From NCBI RefSeq assembly GCF_020708045.1, contig NZ_JAJFES010000001.1, forward strand, positions 744,001 through 808,000: 64,000 nucleotides of DNA, written 5' to 3'. Shown here piece by piece: positions 11,046-20,787 of the stretch. A program made the translations under genes and the position numbers. The notes below the pieces were generated by a model. It ran no database searches. It was not told the origin of the DNA and saw only the letters and a program-made list of their open reading frames with translations. Source of the DNA: Massilia sp. IC2-278. Lineage in GTDB: Bacteria; Pseudomonadota; Gammaproteobacteria; Burkholderiales; Burkholderiaceae_D. How positions within the stretch are numbered: position 1 is the first letter of the stretch; each line of letters begins with the position of its first letter.

Positions 11046-11942
11046 ATGAAGAATTTCAGCGGAAAAGTTGCCGTCATCACCGGCGCGGGCAGTGGCCTGG
11101 GACGCGAATTCGCCGACACGGCGGCCAGCCTCGGCATGAAGCTGGTGCTGGCCGACATCCAGGCCGACGCCCTGGAAAAGACGACCGACGCCTTGCTGGC
11201 CCAGGGTGTCGAGGTGCTGGCGATGGTGTGCGACGTCAGCAAGGCGGCCCACGTGGAGGAGCTGGCGGATGCGGCGGTGGCGCGCTTCCACGGCATCCAC
11301 CTGGTGTTCAACAACGCCGGCGTCGGTTCGGGCGGGCTGATCTGGGAAAACAGCGCGGAGGACTGGGAATGGGTGCTGGGCGTGAACCTGTGGGGCGTGA
11401 TCCACGGCGTGCGCGTGTTCACCCGCGCCATGCTGGAATGCGCGAAGAAGGATCCGTCGTTCGAGGGGCATATCGTGAACACGGCCTCGATGGCCGGGCT
11501 GCTGAATGCGCCGGCGATGGGCGTCTATAACGTGTCGAAGCATGCGGTAGTGTCGCTGTCGGAAACGCTGTACCACGACTTGCAGCTGGTGAACGCGCCG
11601 ATCGGCGCCTCGGTGCTGTGCCCGTATTTCGTGCCGACCGGGATCAGCCATTCGCACCGCAACCGTCCGGAAGAGCTGAAGGCCGAGGGCGGGCCGACCA
11701 ACAGCCAGATCGCGGCCCAGGCGTTGACCGTCAAGGCGGTGGAATCGGGCAAGGTCTCGGCGCGGGATGTGTCGCGCATGACCTTCGATGCGATCCGCGA
11801 CGGGCAGTTCTACATCTTCTCGCATCCGCACGCGCTCGGCGGCGTGACCGAGCGCATGGAGGCGATCGTGGGGGCGAAGAACCCGCCCGATCCGTACGCG
11901 GCCACGCCGCACGTGCGCGAGATCTTGCGCGGTAAGTTGTAA
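11046..11942 (+). CDS. SDR-family oxidoreductase
   Basis: A 298-residue short-chain dehydrogenase with TGAGSGLGRE, NNAGVGSGG, a catalytic Ser in NTASMAG and YNVSK. It starts 12 bp after the preceding SDR with the Shine-Dalgarno AGGGGAAACG. The extended C terminus (VREILRGKL) and PYFVPTGISHSHRNRP loop resemble the branch of SDRs often found beside acyl-CoA enzymes. Physiological substrate unknown; membership of the same operon is the best clue. Confidence 0.85.
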   Translation: MKNFSGKVAVITGAGSGLGREFADTAASLGMKLVLADIQADALEKTTDALLAQGVEVLAMVCDVSKAAHVEELADAAVARFHGIHLVFNNAGVGSGGLIWENSAEDWEWVLGVNLWGVIHGVRVFTRAMLECAKKDPSFEGHIVNTASMAGLLNAPAMGVYNVSKHAVVSLSETLYHDLQLVNAPIGASVLCPYFVPTGISHSHRNRPEELKAEGGPTNSQIAAQALTVKAVESGKVSARDVSRMTFDAIRDGQFYIFSHPHALGGVTERMEAIVGAKNPPDPYAATPHVREILRGKL

Positions 11943-11993
11943 GCGCAGCTGGAGGCGTGGACGGGCGACCCGCCTCTCGCGGCCCGGTCCACC

Positions 11994-12737
11994 CTACGGC
12001 CGCAAGATACGCTCGTGCAACTCCGCCGGCGCGCCGTCGTACAGCTTCACCACCGTCGACGTACGCGTGCCATACCCGGCGGTCTCGATACACACCGCCG
12101 ACAGCACCCGCTCCAGGTCGAGCGGCACGCCGGTTTCCGGCAGGCGCATGTCCGGCGCGCGCGTGGTGTCGGCCAGCATCTCGAAATAGGCATCTTCCGG
12201 CGCGCCCTGGCACAGCAGGCTGGCGAACTGCGCCTTGGTGCGCGTGACCTTCGGCCACGGCGCATCCAGCAGGCTGTTCGAGATGCCGTAGATGCGGCCT
12301 TCTTCGAGCGGCTGGCCGTTGCGCGCATCGTCGCCGGCGCGGTTCGAGTACCAGTACAGGGCTTTCGCATCGCCCAGCACCAGGTTGTAGCCGTTATAGA
12401 TGTCGCCGCGCTCGCGGATCACGTCCAGGTAGTCCGCCGCCGACAGCGAACCCTTCAGGAAGTCGGCCACCAGCGCCCCGCGTGAGGGCGCGTCCGGACG
12501 CACCTCGTGCGGCGCGCGGATATTGGTCAGGGCGGCGAACTTCGGGCCGTCCGGCCCTTCGCGCGTGATGCCCATCCAGCTGCCGCCGTGTTCCAGGTCG
12601 CGCCCGGCGATCACGTTCGGGTTCTCCGGCCAGGGCGCGGCCGGGGCTGCCGGACGGTCATAGAATTCGTCGCGGTTGGCGGCGGCGATGACGGGCACGC
12701 CCGGGATGACACGCCAGGCAAAGACGATCAGGCACAT
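11994..12737 (-). CDS. NRDE (TANGO2-like) family protein
   Basis: A 247-residue protein starting MCLIVFAW and containing the diagnostic AANRDEFYDRP, then HGGSWMGI and ALTNIR. Members are Ntn-hydrolase-fold proteins, with Cys2 as the candidate nucleophile, conserved from bacteria to the eukaryotic TANGO2 family, which has been linked to haem and acyl-CoA handling. Its start overlaps the end of the DUF4936 gene by 10 bp, so it is the last gene of a ygfZ-DUF4936-NRDE unit. Confidence 0.88.
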   Translation of the reverse strand: MCLIVFAWRVIPGVPVIAAANRDEFYDRPAAPAAPWPENPNVIAGRDLEHGGSWMGITREGPDGPKFAALTNIRAPHEVRPDAPSRGALVADFLKGSLSAADYLDVIRERGDIYNGYNLVLGDAKALYWYSNRAGDDARNGQPLEEGRIYGISNSLLDAPWPKVTRTKAQFASLLCQGAPEDAYFEMLADTTRAPDMRLPETGVPLDLERVLSAVCIETAGYGTRTSTVVKLYDGAPAELHERILRP

Positions 12738-13015
12738 GTGAACTCCACGAAAACCTCGGCCCGGCGCGGACCGTCGATCAAACCGGCGATACCGGCCTCG
12801 AGTGCATACGATTCCAGCAGGGCGGAGAAATTGGCGTCGACGCCGGGAAACACTTCCATCCAGGTCTGCACGCCGTCCTTGCTCTCCGGGCGGCGCTTCA
12901 GCTGGCCGTGAATACCGGTGTCGGCGCCCAGGCGCGCCAGCAGCGCACGCACGGGCGGTTCGAGCCGCGCGGCGTTCGCCTGCGGCACCTTGTAATACAC
13001 GTACAGGTCGACCAT
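12728..13015 (-). CDS. DUF4936-like small protein
   Basis: A 95-residue protein, MVDLYVYYKVPQANAARL onward, with GVQTWMEVFPGV in the second half. This form is commonly found next to ygfZ in betaproteobacteria as DUF4936; I assign it from context and recall. I place the start at 13015, one base after the ygfZ stop, since the longer frame adds only six upstream residues inside ygfZ. Cytoplasmic, no motif of known catalysis. Confidence 0.75.
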   Translation of the reverse strand: MVDLYVYYKVPQANAARLEPPVRALLARLGADTGIHGQLKRRPESKDGVQTWMEVFPGVDANFSALLESYALEAGIAGLIDGPRRAEVFVEFTCA

Positions 13016-13016
13016 G

Positions 13017-14075
13017 CTAGACGTCGAGCGCATCGAGCGCGTACGGCAAAGGCTGGAAGCGCAGGGCCGGGCCGGCGGCCGAGCCGTGGCGCACGTCTTC
13101 GTCCAGAGCGGCCAGCTTCATTTCCACCAGCAAGTCGGCGCCGCCGCGGCCGTTCGGCGCGGCGTTGACCACCATGCCGCAGGGCTGGTCCGGGTCGGCG
13201 GTTGCAAACACTTCGTCGCCGGCACGCGCGGCGGCGTTCTCGACCGTGGCAAGGGCCGTACGGCGCTTCAGCTTGCCGAGATACTGGCTGCGCGCGACGA
13301 TTTCCTGGCCCGGGTAGCAGCCCTTCTTGAAGTTCACGCCGCCCAGCAATTCCAGGTTGATCATCTGCGGCACGAACTGCTCCTGGGTCGGCTGCGTCAC
13401 CTGCGGCACGCCGGCGTGGATGGCGGCCAGCTGCCAGGCCGCGTTGCCGCCGAGCGCCAGCTCACCCGCCAGGGCAGGAAACGCCGCTTCGGCGGTAGCG
13501 GACGACGTCACCCACAGGTAGCGCGGCGCACCGAAGGCGTCGGCCAGGCGGATCACCGTGCCATGCGCGCCGGTAACTTTGCCGTAGGGCGCGGCCGGCA
13601 GCTCGCTCACCTGGGCCCGCAGCGCGGCTTCGCCCTTGGCGCCGCCGATGCCGAGCACGGCCGCGAAGGCATCTTCCGCGGTCGCATCGCGCAGCTTGGC
13701 CTTGGCGCGCAGCACGAACATGCTCAGGCGCTTTTGCAGCGGCGCCTGGATCGCGCGCGGCAGCTGCAGGTAGACCGCATCCGCATCACGCCAGTACAGG
13801 AAAGTCGCCTGCAAGCGGCCCTTCGGCGTGCAATACCCGGCCAGGCGCGCTTCGCCCGTGCCGAGGTGCTCGACGTCGTTGGTGAGCTGGTTGTGCAGGA
13901 AGCCTGCCGCATCCTCGCCGGCCACGGCGATCAGGCCGAGGTCGGTCACGGGTGCGACGAAGCCGGCCGCCAGCTCGTCTGCGGTAAGGGTGCGGCCGAA
14001 GTCTTCGGCCTGGGTCGCTTCGTCGATATGGAAGCGGGCGCCGTGCGACGCCAGATAGTCTGTCCAGTTGCTCAT
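13017..14075 (-). CDS. ygfZ: YgfZ/GcvT-domain folate-binding protein
   Basis: A 352-residue protein with the family signature KGCYPGQEIVARSQY near residue 252; the Cys is the conserved essential residue of YgfZ. The fold is that of GcvT aminomethyltransferase. YgfZ binds folate and supports iron-sulfur enzyme maintenance (for example MiaB) in E. coli. It starts the three-gene minus-strand unit and is divergent from mltG across an AT-richer 147-bp region. Confidence 0.92.
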   Translation of the reverse strand: MSNWTDYLASHGARFHIDEATQAEDFGRTLTADELAAGFVAPVTDLGLIAVAGEDAAGFLHNQLTNDVEHLGTGEARLAGYCTPKGRLQATFLYWRDADAVYLQLPRAIQAPLQKRLSMFVLRAKAKLRDATAEDAFAAVLGIGGAKGEAALRAQVSELPAAPYGKVTGAHGTVIRLADAFGAPRYLWVTSSATAEAAFPALAGELALGGNAAWQLAAIHAGVPQVTQPTQEQFVPQMINLELLGGVNFKKGCYPGQEIVARSQYLGKLKRRTALATVENAAARAGDEVFATADPDQPCGMVVNAAPNGRGGADLLVEMKLAALDEDVRHGSAAGPALRFQPLPYALDALDV

Positions 14076-14222
14076 AAATGCAATATGCTGTGCGATTAGG
14101 CTATATCATTACGGCCTCATTATAGAGTTGTCGAGCGAATCGCGCCGGAGACGGCGAAAAAACGGAGCCTCGCAAACCTGCTGCGCATCGGCTTGCGCGG
14201 GCTCGTTCAAACCAAAAACAGA

Positions 14223-15224
14223 ATGGCACTGATAAAAAAACTCATCTTTACCGGCGCGATCGTGTCAGTCGCGGCGGCCGGCGGATTCGCCTGGTGGTCG
14301 GGCCACCCGCTGACCACGGCCGAGCCGCCGATCGAATTCACCATCACCCCGGGTAGCGGCGTGAACGCCGCTGCCCAGCAGATGGCCAAGGCCGGCGTGC
14401 CCGTGAACCCCTTCCTGTTCCAGCTGCTGGCGCGCTTTTCCGGCGACAGCGGGCGCATCAAGGCCGGCAGCTACGAGCTCAAGCCGAACACCACGCCGCG
14501 CCGCCTGCTCACGCAGCTGGTGCGCGGTGAATTCGCCCAGGAAGCCGTGACCATCATCGAAGGCTGGACCTTCCGCCAGATGCGCGAGGCGATCGCCGCC
14601 ACCAAGACACTGCGCCACGAAACGGCGCAGATGTCGGATACCGAGCTGATGGCGAAGATCAGCCCGGAGTTCAAGCAGCCCGAGGGCCTGTTCTTCCCCG
14701 ACACCTACCTGTTCGCCAAGGGTTCGAGCGATTTGCAGATCTACCGCCAGGCGCACCAGATGCTGGTGAACCGCCTGAACGCGGCCTGGGAAAAGCGCGA
14801 CCCGAACCTGCCCTACAAGAATCCGTACGAGGCGCTGATCATGGCCTCGATCGTGGAAAAGGAAACCGGCCAGAAGAGCGAGCGCGCCATGATCGCCGGC
14901 GTGTTCGTGAACCGCCTGCGTACCGGCATGATGCTGCAGACCGACCCCAGCGTGATCTACGGCATGGGCCTGCGCTACGAGGGCAAGATCGCCAAGAAGG
15001 ATTTGCTGACCGACACCCCGTTCAACACCTACACCCGCTACGGCCTGCCGCCGACGCCGATCTCGCTGCCGGGCGTGCAGTCGCTGGCCGCGGCCATGGC
15101 GCCGGCCAAGACCGACGCTCTGTATTTCGTCTCGCGCAACGACGGCACCAGTCAGTTCTCGGACAACCTGAACGACCATAACCGCGCCGTGAACCAGTAC
15201 CAGCGGGGAGTGTCGCGGCCATGA
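14223..15224 (+). CDS. mltG: Endolytic transglycosylase MltG
   Basis: A 333-residue YceG-like protein. A basic N terminus and one membrane anchor ([19 protein letters not shown]) precede a LysM-like region, followed by the catalytic domain with EGLFFPDTY and the catalytic Glu in IVEKETGQ. It cleaves nascent peptidoglycan strands and ends glycan polymerisation. I chose 14223 (MALIKKL) over the in-frame ATG at 14193 because it matches the usual family start. It overlaps tmk by ATGA and heads the block mltG-tmk-holB-pilZ. Confidence 0.95.
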   Translation: MALIKKLIFTGAIVSVAAAGGFAWWSGHPLTTAEPPIEFTITPGSGVNAAAQQMAKAGVPVNPFLFQLLARFSGDSGRIKAGSYELKPNTTPRRLLTQLVRGEFAQEAVTIIEGWTFRQMREAIAATKTLRHETAQMSDTELMAKISPEFKQPEGLFFPDTYLFAKGSSDLQIYRQAHQMLVNRLNAAWEKRDPNLPYKNPYEALIMASIVEKETGQKSERAMIAGVFVNRLRTGMMLQTDPSVIYGMGLRYEGKIAKKDLLTDTPFNTYTRYGLPPTPISLPGVQSLAAAMAPAKTDALYFVSRNDGTSQFSDNLNDHNRAVNQYQRGVSRP

Positions 15225-15850
15225 CTAGTGTGCAGAATCCCGTGCGCGGCAAGTTCATCACCTTCGAGGGCATCGACGGCGCCGGCAAGTCCACCCACAT
15301 CGGCTTCGTCACCGAACTGATCAAGTCGCATGGCAAGACGGTCGTTGCCTCGCGCGAACCGGGCGGCACGCCGCTCGGCGAAAAGCTGCGCGACCTGCTG
15401 CTGCACGAAACCATGCACCTGGAAACCGAGGCCCTGCTGATGTTCGCCAGCCGCCGCGAGCATATCGCGCAAGTGATCGAACCCGGCCTGGCCTCGGGCG
15501 CCTGGGTGCTGTCGGACCGCTTCAGCGACGCCAGCTTCGCCTACCAGAGCGGCGGGCGCGGCCTGGACCGCACCAAGATGGAAGCGCTGGAAGCCTGGGT
15601 CCACCCGCAGCTGCAGCCCGACCTGACCCTGCTGTTCGACGTGCCCCTGGAAGTGGCGCGCGAACGGCTGGACGCCACCCGCACCCTGGACAAGTTCGAG
15701 CAGGAGCAGGGCGCATTCTTTGCGCGCTGCCGCGCCGAATACCTGCGCCGCGCGGCGCAGTTCCCGGACCGTTTCATCGTCGTCGATTCGACCCGCAGCA
15801 TCGAGGCCACGCAGCAGACTCTCCGCGAGGCCCTGGAGAAATTCTTGTGA
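15221..15850 (+). CDS. tmk: Thymidylate kinase
   Basis: A 209-residue dTMP kinase that makes dTDP for DNA synthesis. It shows the P-loop [11 protein letters not shown], the DR(Y/F) motif in [13 protein letters not shown] and the lid with [10 protein letters not shown]. The start overlaps the mltG stop and the stop overlaps the holB GTG start, so expression is coupled on both sides. Confidence 0.96.
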   Translation: MTSVQNPVRGKFITFEGIDGAGKSTHIGFVTELIKSHGKTVVASREPGGTPLGEKLRDLLLHETMHLETEALLMFASRREHIAQVIEPGLASGAWVLSDRFSDASFAYQSGGRGLDRTKMEALEAWVHPQLQPDLTLLFDVPLEVARERLDATRTLDKFEQEQGAFFARCRAEYLRRAAQFPDRFIVVDSTRSIEATQQTLREALEKFL

Positions 15851-16881
15851 TCTACCCCTGGCAGCAAACCGCCTGGACCCGCCTGCAGCAGATGCGCGAG
15901 CGCCTGCCGCACGCCATCCTGTTCCATGGCCCGGCCGGCATCGGCAAGGCCGACTTCATCGAGACCTTTGCGCAAGCTTTATTGTGCGAAAACGTGCAGC
16001 CCGACGGCCATGCCTGCGGCGCCTGCGCGTCCTGCGGCTGGTTCGTCCAGCACAACCATCCCGACTACCGGCGCGTGCGGCCGGAAGCGCTGGAAGACGA
16101 CCCCGCGCCGGAAGGCGAAGAAGGGGGCAGTACGGAGGGCGAGAAGAAATCCAAGTCGGCCAAGGCGCCCTCGAAAGAAATCAAGATCGAGCAGATCCGC
16201 AACCTGGCGGACTTCATGAACATCTCGACCCACAGGCAAGGCTTGCGGGTGGTGGTGCTGTATCCGGCCGAGGCGCTGAACATGCCGGCCTCGAACGCCC
16301 TGCTCAAAACCTTGGAAGAGCCGCCGCCGGGCACCGTGTTCCTGCTGGCCTCGAACGGGCTCGACCGGCTGCTGCCGACGATCCTGTCGCGCTGCCGCAA
16401 GTTCGCGCTGCCGATGCCCGACCACCCGGCCGCGCTGGCCTGGCTGAAGGAGCAGGGCGTGCCGGATGCCGACAGCTGGCTGCGCGAGGAAGGCGGCGCC
16501 CCGCTGGCGGCGCGCACCCAGGCCGAGACCGGCAGCCGCGAGGAACTCGAGGCCCTGCTGCATTTCCTGGCGCGGCCGTCGGCCGAGAGCGCGCTGCGCA
16601 ATGCCGAAAAGCTCAGCAAGACGCCGCTGGCGGCGCTGGTGGCCTGGCAGCAGCGCTGGCTGTACGATTTGTTGTCGATGAAATTGTCCGGTGTAGTGCG
16701 TTACTATCCGCGCTACCAGAAGGAACTTGCCGCCCTGGCCGGCAACGTGCACACTGGGAATGTGTTGCGTGCGGTGAAGTCCGCAAACGAACGGCGCGCG
16801 GTGGCGGATCACCCGTTGTCGGCTAAACTGTTCGTCGAAGACATGCTGCTCGATTACACATCCTGCTGCAGCCCCGTTTGA
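15847..16881 (+). CDS. holB: DNA polymerase III subunit delta'
   Basis: 344 residues from a GTG start that overlaps the tmk stop (GTGA). The degenerate P-loop [11 protein letters not shown] is followed by a zinc module (CGACASCGW) and [12 protein letters not shown], all typical of the clamp-loader delta' subunit. Residues about 80-115 hold an unusual charged insert ([20 protein letters not shown]) between the zinc module and the next AAA+ element. The protein loads the sliding clamp with the tau/gamma and delta subunits. The downstream pilZ gene is 10 bp away. Confidence 0.94.
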   Translation: MIYPWQQTAWTRLQQMRERLPHAILFHGPAGIGKADFIETFAQALLCENVQPDGHACGACASCGWFVQHNHPDYRRVRPEALEDDPAPEGEEGGSTEGEKKSKSAKAPSKEIKIEQIRNLADFMNISTHRQGLRVVVLYPAEALNMPASNALLKTLEEPPPGTVFLLASNGLDRLLPTILSRCRKFALPMPDHPAALAWLKEQGVPDADSWLREEGGAPLAARTQAETGSREELEALLHFLARPSAESALRNAEKLSKTPLAALVAWQQRWLYDLLSMKLSGVVRYYPRYQKELAALAGNVHTGNVLRAVKSANERRAVADHPLSAKLFVEDMLLDYTSCCSPV

Positions 16882-16891
16882 GAGGAACGCA

Positions 16892-17281
16892 ATGAGCGGA
16901 AACACGAGCGGCAACACCACCGACCCGAATGCTTCGCTGCTGCCGCGGCCGGCGGTGCTGTCGCTGTCGATCAAGGAAAAGGCGGCCCTGTACGCCGCCT
17001 ACATGCCCTTCCTGAAGAACGGCGGCCTGTTCGTGCCGACCAACAAGCCCTACAAGATCGGCGACGAGATCTACCTCATCCTGTCGCTGATGGAAGATGC
17101 GGCCAAGTACCCGATCGCCGGGAAAGTGGCCTGGATCACCCCGGCCGGCGCCAACAACAGCAAGGCGAAGGGCGTCGGCGTGCATTTCCCGGCCGACGAG
17201 ACCGGCCAGCGCGCCAAGGCCCGCATCGAAGAAATCCTCGGCGCCGCGTTGCGCTCCTCGCGCGCCACCCATACCCTGTAA
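16892..17281 (+). CDS. pilZ: PilZ-domain protein (type IV pilus type)
   Basis: A 129-residue single-domain PilZ protein: LSLSIKEKAALYAAYMPF, GGLFVPTNKPYKIGDEIYL and GVGVHFPADE are typical of the PilZ protein itself. That protein lacks the RxxxR c-di-GMP-binding motif and works with PilB/FimX in pilus biogenesis. No such Arg motif is visible here. Its position directly after holB is conserved in beta- and gammaproteobacteria. Confidence 0.93.
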   Translation: MSGNTSGNTTDPNASLLPRPAVLSLSIKEKAALYAAYMPFLKNGGLFVPTNKPYKIGDEIYLILSLMEDAAKYPIAGKVAWITPAGANNSKAKGVGVHFPADETGQRAKARIEEILGAALRSSRATHTL

Positions 17282-17297
17282 CTTTCTTTTTTCCTTC

Positions 17298-17831
17298 ATG
17301 CCGTCCTACGTTCACCGCCTCGCCCGCCGCGACGACTTGCCCGTCATCGTCGACATCTACAATTCCACCATCGCTTCGCGCGAAGTCACCGCCGACACCG
17401 AACCCGTGTCGGTCGAGTCGCGCGTGGCCTGGTTCAACGACCACACGCCGGAGCGCCGCCCGCTGTGGACCATCCACGCCGCCGACGATGGTGCGGAAAA
17501 TGCTGCGGCAAACCCGGAAGTCATCGGCTGGATGTCGTACTCGAATTTCTACGGCCGCCCGGCGTATTCGGGTACGGCGGAGCTGTCGATCTACATTGCC
17601 GAAGCCTGGCGCGGCAAGGGGCTGGGCAAGTATTGCCTGGAGCAGGCAATCGCCTTTGCGCCGCAGATCGAGGTGCACACGCTGCTGGGCTTCATCTTCG
17701 GTCACAACGCACCGAGCCTGGCGCTGTTCCGCAAGTTCGGCTTCGATACCTGGGCTAATTTCCCGCGTGTGGCGAACCTGGATGGGGTCGAGCGCGACCT
17801 GATCATTCTCGGCAAGCGGGTCGCCGATTAA
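17298..17831 (+). CDS. GNAT N-acetyltransferase (phosphinothricin acetyltransferase-like)
   Basis: A 177-residue GNAT protein: LARRDDLPVIVDIYNS at the start, VESRVAWF, IGWMSYSNFYGRPAYSGTAE and the acetyl-CoA loop AWRGKGLGKYCLEQA. This order matches the Pat/YncA branch, which acetylates methionine-sulfone-like or phosphinothricin-like amines. I use the ATG at 17298 just after pilZ; longer reading upstream lies inside pilZ. The protein interrupts the usual pilZ-tatD adjacency. Confidence 0.85.
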   Translation: MPSYVHRLARRDDLPVIVDIYNSTIASREVTADTEPVSVESRVAWFNDHTPERRPLWTIHAADDGAENAAANPEVIGWMSYSNFYGRPAYSGTAELSIYIAEAWRGKGLGKYCLEQAIAFAPQIEVHTLLGFIFGHNAPSLALFRKFGFDTWANFPRVANLDGVERDLIILGKRVAD

Positions 17832-17898
17832 GAAGGCCTGACAAAACCGTCCGACTGGACTACGGCTGCCTTTTTTTTTGAACACTCACTACCAGACA

Positions 17899-18339
17899 AT
17901 GACCACCATTCGACTTTCCCGTCCCGAAGAGGGCGCACGTGCTATCGACATCTGGCGCCGCGCAGTCGATGCTACACATGATTTCCTGAAGCCGGAAGAC
18001 CGTCAAGCCATCGAAGAACTGGTCTGCGACTTCCTCCCGAAAGCCGTGCTCTGGCTGGCAGTGGATGCTGACGATTATCCCCAGGCATTCATGCTGATCG
18101 ATGAGGGCCACATGGAGGCACTGTTCGTTGACCCTGCCTTCAGAGGGATGGGCGTTGGTGCGGCGCTGGTCCGTCACGGCCTGACGCTTGACCCGGCAAT
18201 GACAACGGATGTCAATGAGCAGAACGGTCAAGCGATCGGGTTTTACGAGAAGATGGGCTTTAAACGGACAGGCCGCTCTCCACTGGACGGGCAGGGACGA
18301 CCTTATCCTCTGATTCATTTGGCTCACAGCAGCTCCTGA
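17899..18339 (+). CDS. GNAT N-acetyltransferase (YjaB-like)
   Basis: A 146-residue acetyltransferase with IDIWRRAVDATHDFL near the start, MEALFVDPAFRGMGVGAALV as acetyl-CoA loop, and the C-terminal GFYEKMGFKRTGRSPLD. The best match in memory is YjaB/PanM-like small GNATs. A TTG at 17878 would add seven residues; I prefer ATG 17899. GC is slightly lower than in the flanking genes, which fits a later insertion between pilZ and tatD. Substrate unknown. Confidence 0.82.
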   Translation: MTTIRLSRPEEGARAIDIWRRAVDATHDFLKPEDRQAIEELVCDFLPKAVLWLAVDADDYPQAFMLIDEGHMEALFVDPAFRGMGVGAALVRHGLTLDPAMTTDVNEQNGQAIGFYEKMGFKRTGRSPLDGQGRPYPLIHLAHSSS

Positions 18340-18592
18340 GTGCATGCGCTTGGCCGGTAGCGGACGATCGACACGGCCGAGTGCAGCTGGCGCTTGCCTT
18401 GGAGACGAAAACAGGATCGGTCGGCGTTCCAAAGCGGGCCGCACCTCGACGTCATACACAACGAAAACGACCGCAAAGAAAGCCAGGATGCAGTCCGCAT
18501 TCGATGCGCGGGCCTGGCGCCGGCGCCGTGCCCAGACATAGCCTGCACGGGCCGGCATGGCACGCGCGGGCGCCTGCCTTTACAATGTCAGC

Positions 18593-19375
18593 ATGTACAT
18601 CGATTCCCACTGCCACATCAATTTCCCCGAGCTGGCCGCTCGGATGCCCGAGATCCTGGCCAAGATGGCCGAGAACAAGGTCACGCACGCCATGTGCGTG
18701 TCGGTCAATCTGCCGGAATTTCCCTCGGTGCTCGCCCTGGCCGAGCAATATCCCCACATTTTCGCCTCGGTCGGCGTCCATCCCGACTACGAGGACACGC
18801 CCGAGCCCAGCGTGCAGCAGCTGGTCGAGCTGGCGGACCATCCGAAGATCATCGCCATCGGCGAAACCGGCCTCGACTATTACCGCCTGGAAGGCGACCT
18901 CGAGTGGCAGCGCGCGCGCTTCCGCACGCATATCCAGGCATCGCGCGAAACGCGTAAACCACTGATCATCCATACCCGCTCGGCCAGCGCCGATACCATC
19001 CGCATCCTGCAGGAAGAGCGCGCGGCGGTGCAAGAGGGGGGCGTGGCCGGGGTGATGCACTGCTTTACCGAGTCGCTGGAAGTGGCCGAGGCGGCCATCG
19101 AGATGGGCTTCTATATTTCCTTCTCCGGCATCGTGACCTTCAAGAGCGCCAAGGACCTGCAGGAAGTGGCGCGCACGATTCCGCTGGAACGCATCCTGAT
19201 CGAAACCGATTCGCCCTACCTGGCCCCGGTGCCCTACCGCGGCAAGGTGAACGAGCCGGGCTACGTGCCGCACGTGGCCGAGTTCATCGCCAACCTGAAA
19301 GGCGTGCCGCTGCGCGAAGTGGCGGACCGCACCTCCGAGAACTTCTTCAACCTGTTCCAGCACGCCAGGGCCTGA
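18593..19375 (+). CDS. tatD: TatD-family deoxyribonuclease
   Basis: A 260-residue metal-dependent hydrolase: metal ligands in IDSHCHIN, the IGETGLDYYR Glu, IIHTRSA, MHCFTE and the final Asp in ETDSPYLAP. TatD proteins are 3'-5' exonucleases or DNA-repair hydrolases of the amidohydrolase fold. The start at 18593 (MYIDSHCH) is the family start; the upstream ATG at 18557 has no support. The ankyrin gene begins 1 bp after the stop. Confidence 0.93.
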   Translation: MYIDSHCHINFPELAARMPEILAKMAENKVTHAMCVSVNLPEFPSVLALAEQYPHIFASVGVHPDYEDTPEPSVQQLVELADHPKIIAIGETGLDYYRLEGDLEWQRARFRTHIQASRETRKPLIIHTRSASADTIRILQEERAAVQEGGVAGVMHCFTESLEVAEAAIEMGFYISFSGIVTFKSAKDLQEVARTIPLERILIETDSPYLAPVPYRGKVNEPGYVPHVAEFIANLKGVPLREVADRTSENFFNLFQHARA

Positions 19376-19376
19376 C

Positions 19377-20069
19377 ATGATCCGCAAGCGCCGCGTTCTC
19401 CTTCAAGGTATGTTGTTCGCAATGTGCGCCGGCGCCGGCCTGGTCCATGCCGTCCCGGCCTTAGCCGCCCCGGCCGCACCGGATGGGCGCCAGCTGACTG
19501 CCTTCTTCCGCGCGGTCCAGCTCGACGATGCGAAGACCGTGAACGCCATGATCGGCAGCGTGGTGAATGCCAACCAGTTGAATCCCCTCGGCGGCGAACC
19601 TGGCCTGGTGCTGGCGGTGCGTGAAGACGCGATGCGCGTAGTGGAGGTTTTCCTCGCTCACCCTGGCACCGATCTCGAAGCAAAGGCCGCGAACGGCAAT
19701 ACCGCACTCATGATGGCGGCCTTCAAGCGCAACCGGCCGGTGATCGAGGCCTTGCTGGCGAAGGGAGCGAAGGTCAACCAGCCGGGCTGGACGGCGCTGC
19801 ACTACGCGGCGGCGGCCGGCGACAACGGGATCGTGGAACTGCTGCTGAAGCACGGCGCCAGGATCGACCAGGCCTCGCCCCTGAAAAGCGGCGCCTATAC
19901 GCCCCTGATGATGGCGGCGCGCGAAGGCAAGGACGATACCGCGCTGCTGCTCATGAAGCACGGGGCGAAGCCCTCGCTGAAGAACAGCGAGGGACTCACG
20001 CCGGAACAGCTCGCCGAGCGGGCCGGCAAGACGCGCGTGGCCCAGACGATCCGCAACGCCAGCCGCTGA
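19377..20069 (+). CDS. Exported ankyrin-repeat protein
   Basis: 230 residues: a signal peptide (RKRRVLLQGMLFAMCAGAG... VPALAAPA) and four or five ankyrin repeats, of which NGNTALMMAAFKRNRPVIEA, GWTALHYAAAAGDNGIVE and YTPLMMAAREGKDDTA are clearest. It is probably periplasmic and acts through protein-protein contact. It is translationally adjacent to tatD (1-bp gap), a pairing seen often in Oxalobacteraceae and Burkholderiaceae. Confidence 0.88.
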   Translation: MIRKRRVLLQGMLFAMCAGAGLVHAVPALAAPAAPDGRQLTAFFRAVQLDDAKTVNAMIGSVVNANQLNPLGGEPGLVLAVREDAMRVVEVFLAHPGTDLEAKAANGNTALMMAAFKRNRPVIEALLAKGAKVNQPGWTALHYAAAAGDNGIVELLLKHGARIDQASPLKSGAYTPLMMAAREGKDDTALLLMKHGAKPSLKNSEGLTPEQLAERAGKTRVAQTIRNASR

Positions 20070-20249
20070 GTTCTCGCTACGTTCCCGTGTATGGCGCTGG
20101 CGCTGCCTGCCGGGATGATGCCGGCCGTGGCCCGCTCGTCGGCGCTTGCGGCAGTTCGGCCCCGCACGGACCCCATTCGTCGCACGTCGGTGGCAAGGAC
20201 GGGGCGGCTTGCCTACACTGGCCGCTCGTCAACCTGACCGGAGCGTGCG

Positions 20250-20450
20250 ATGCTGGGCTTCCTGCTGTGGCTGCTTTTACTCTTCCTGTGCTGGCCGCTG
20301 GCCTTGCTGGCGCTGCTCGCTTATCCCCTGGTCTGGCTGCTGCTCCTGCCCTTGCGCCTGCTGGGAATCGGCGTCGAGGCCGTGTTTGCGCTGCTGCGCG
20401 CCGTCGTGCTGTTGCCGGCGCGTATCCTCGGCCTGTCGCCGGGACGCTGA
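20250..20450 (+). CDS. Small hydrophobic membrane protein
   Basis: A 66-residue frame, MLGFLLWLLLLFLCWP onward, with two strongly hydrophobic segments separated by a short Pro-containing turn and a basic C-terminal end (PARILGLSPGR). A CCGGAG element precedes the ATG. Leu bias is extreme. I know no family; it could be a small inner-membrane stress protein. It is supported by hydrophobic pattern and ribosome site only. Confidence 0.5.
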   Translation: MLGFLLWLLLLFLCWPLALLALLAYPLVWLLLLPLRLLGIGVEAVFALLRAVVLLPARILGLSPGR

Positions 20451-20562
20451 GGTGTTTGCTATCCGGTTGAGTGGGGCAATTAACAGACGCGCCTCACGTG
20501 CTTCGTTACTGTGGAGTCGTCCGCTTTCATCCGAAAGCGAGCTTTAACGTAAGGAAACGATT

Positions 20563-20787
20563 ATGCGCCTGGACATCTACCGCAGAGCCGAAAGCGACGG
20601 CAAGTTCTCCTACTTGGCCGTGCCGGAAACCCGCAACATTCCTGAAGAAGCCACCAATACCGATTGGGAAGTGGAGGCCCGCGCCTTCGAAGTCGACGAC
20701 AACGCCGAGCAACTGCCGGACTACGACATCGACAACCTGAATGGCCAGCTCTCCGAAAAGGGCTATGCCATGACGGCGCTGCATTGA
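20563..20787 (+). CDS. Small acidic protein, DUF6139-like
   Basis: 74 residues, MRLDIYRRAESDGKFSYL, with IPEEATNTDWE and a strongly acidic second half. It is preceded by AAGGAAACGATT as ribosome site. I recall near-identical short proteins across Oxalobacteraceae filed as DUF6139, but this is from memory. No function is known. Confidence 0.7.
   Translation: MRLDIYRRAESDGKFSYLAVPETRNIPEEATNTDWEVEARAFEVDDNAEQLPDYDIDNLNGQLSEKGYAMTALH

Noticed and set aside
17870..17880. T-run before the second acetyltransferase as terminator
   Set aside because: No convincing GC-rich stem precedes it.
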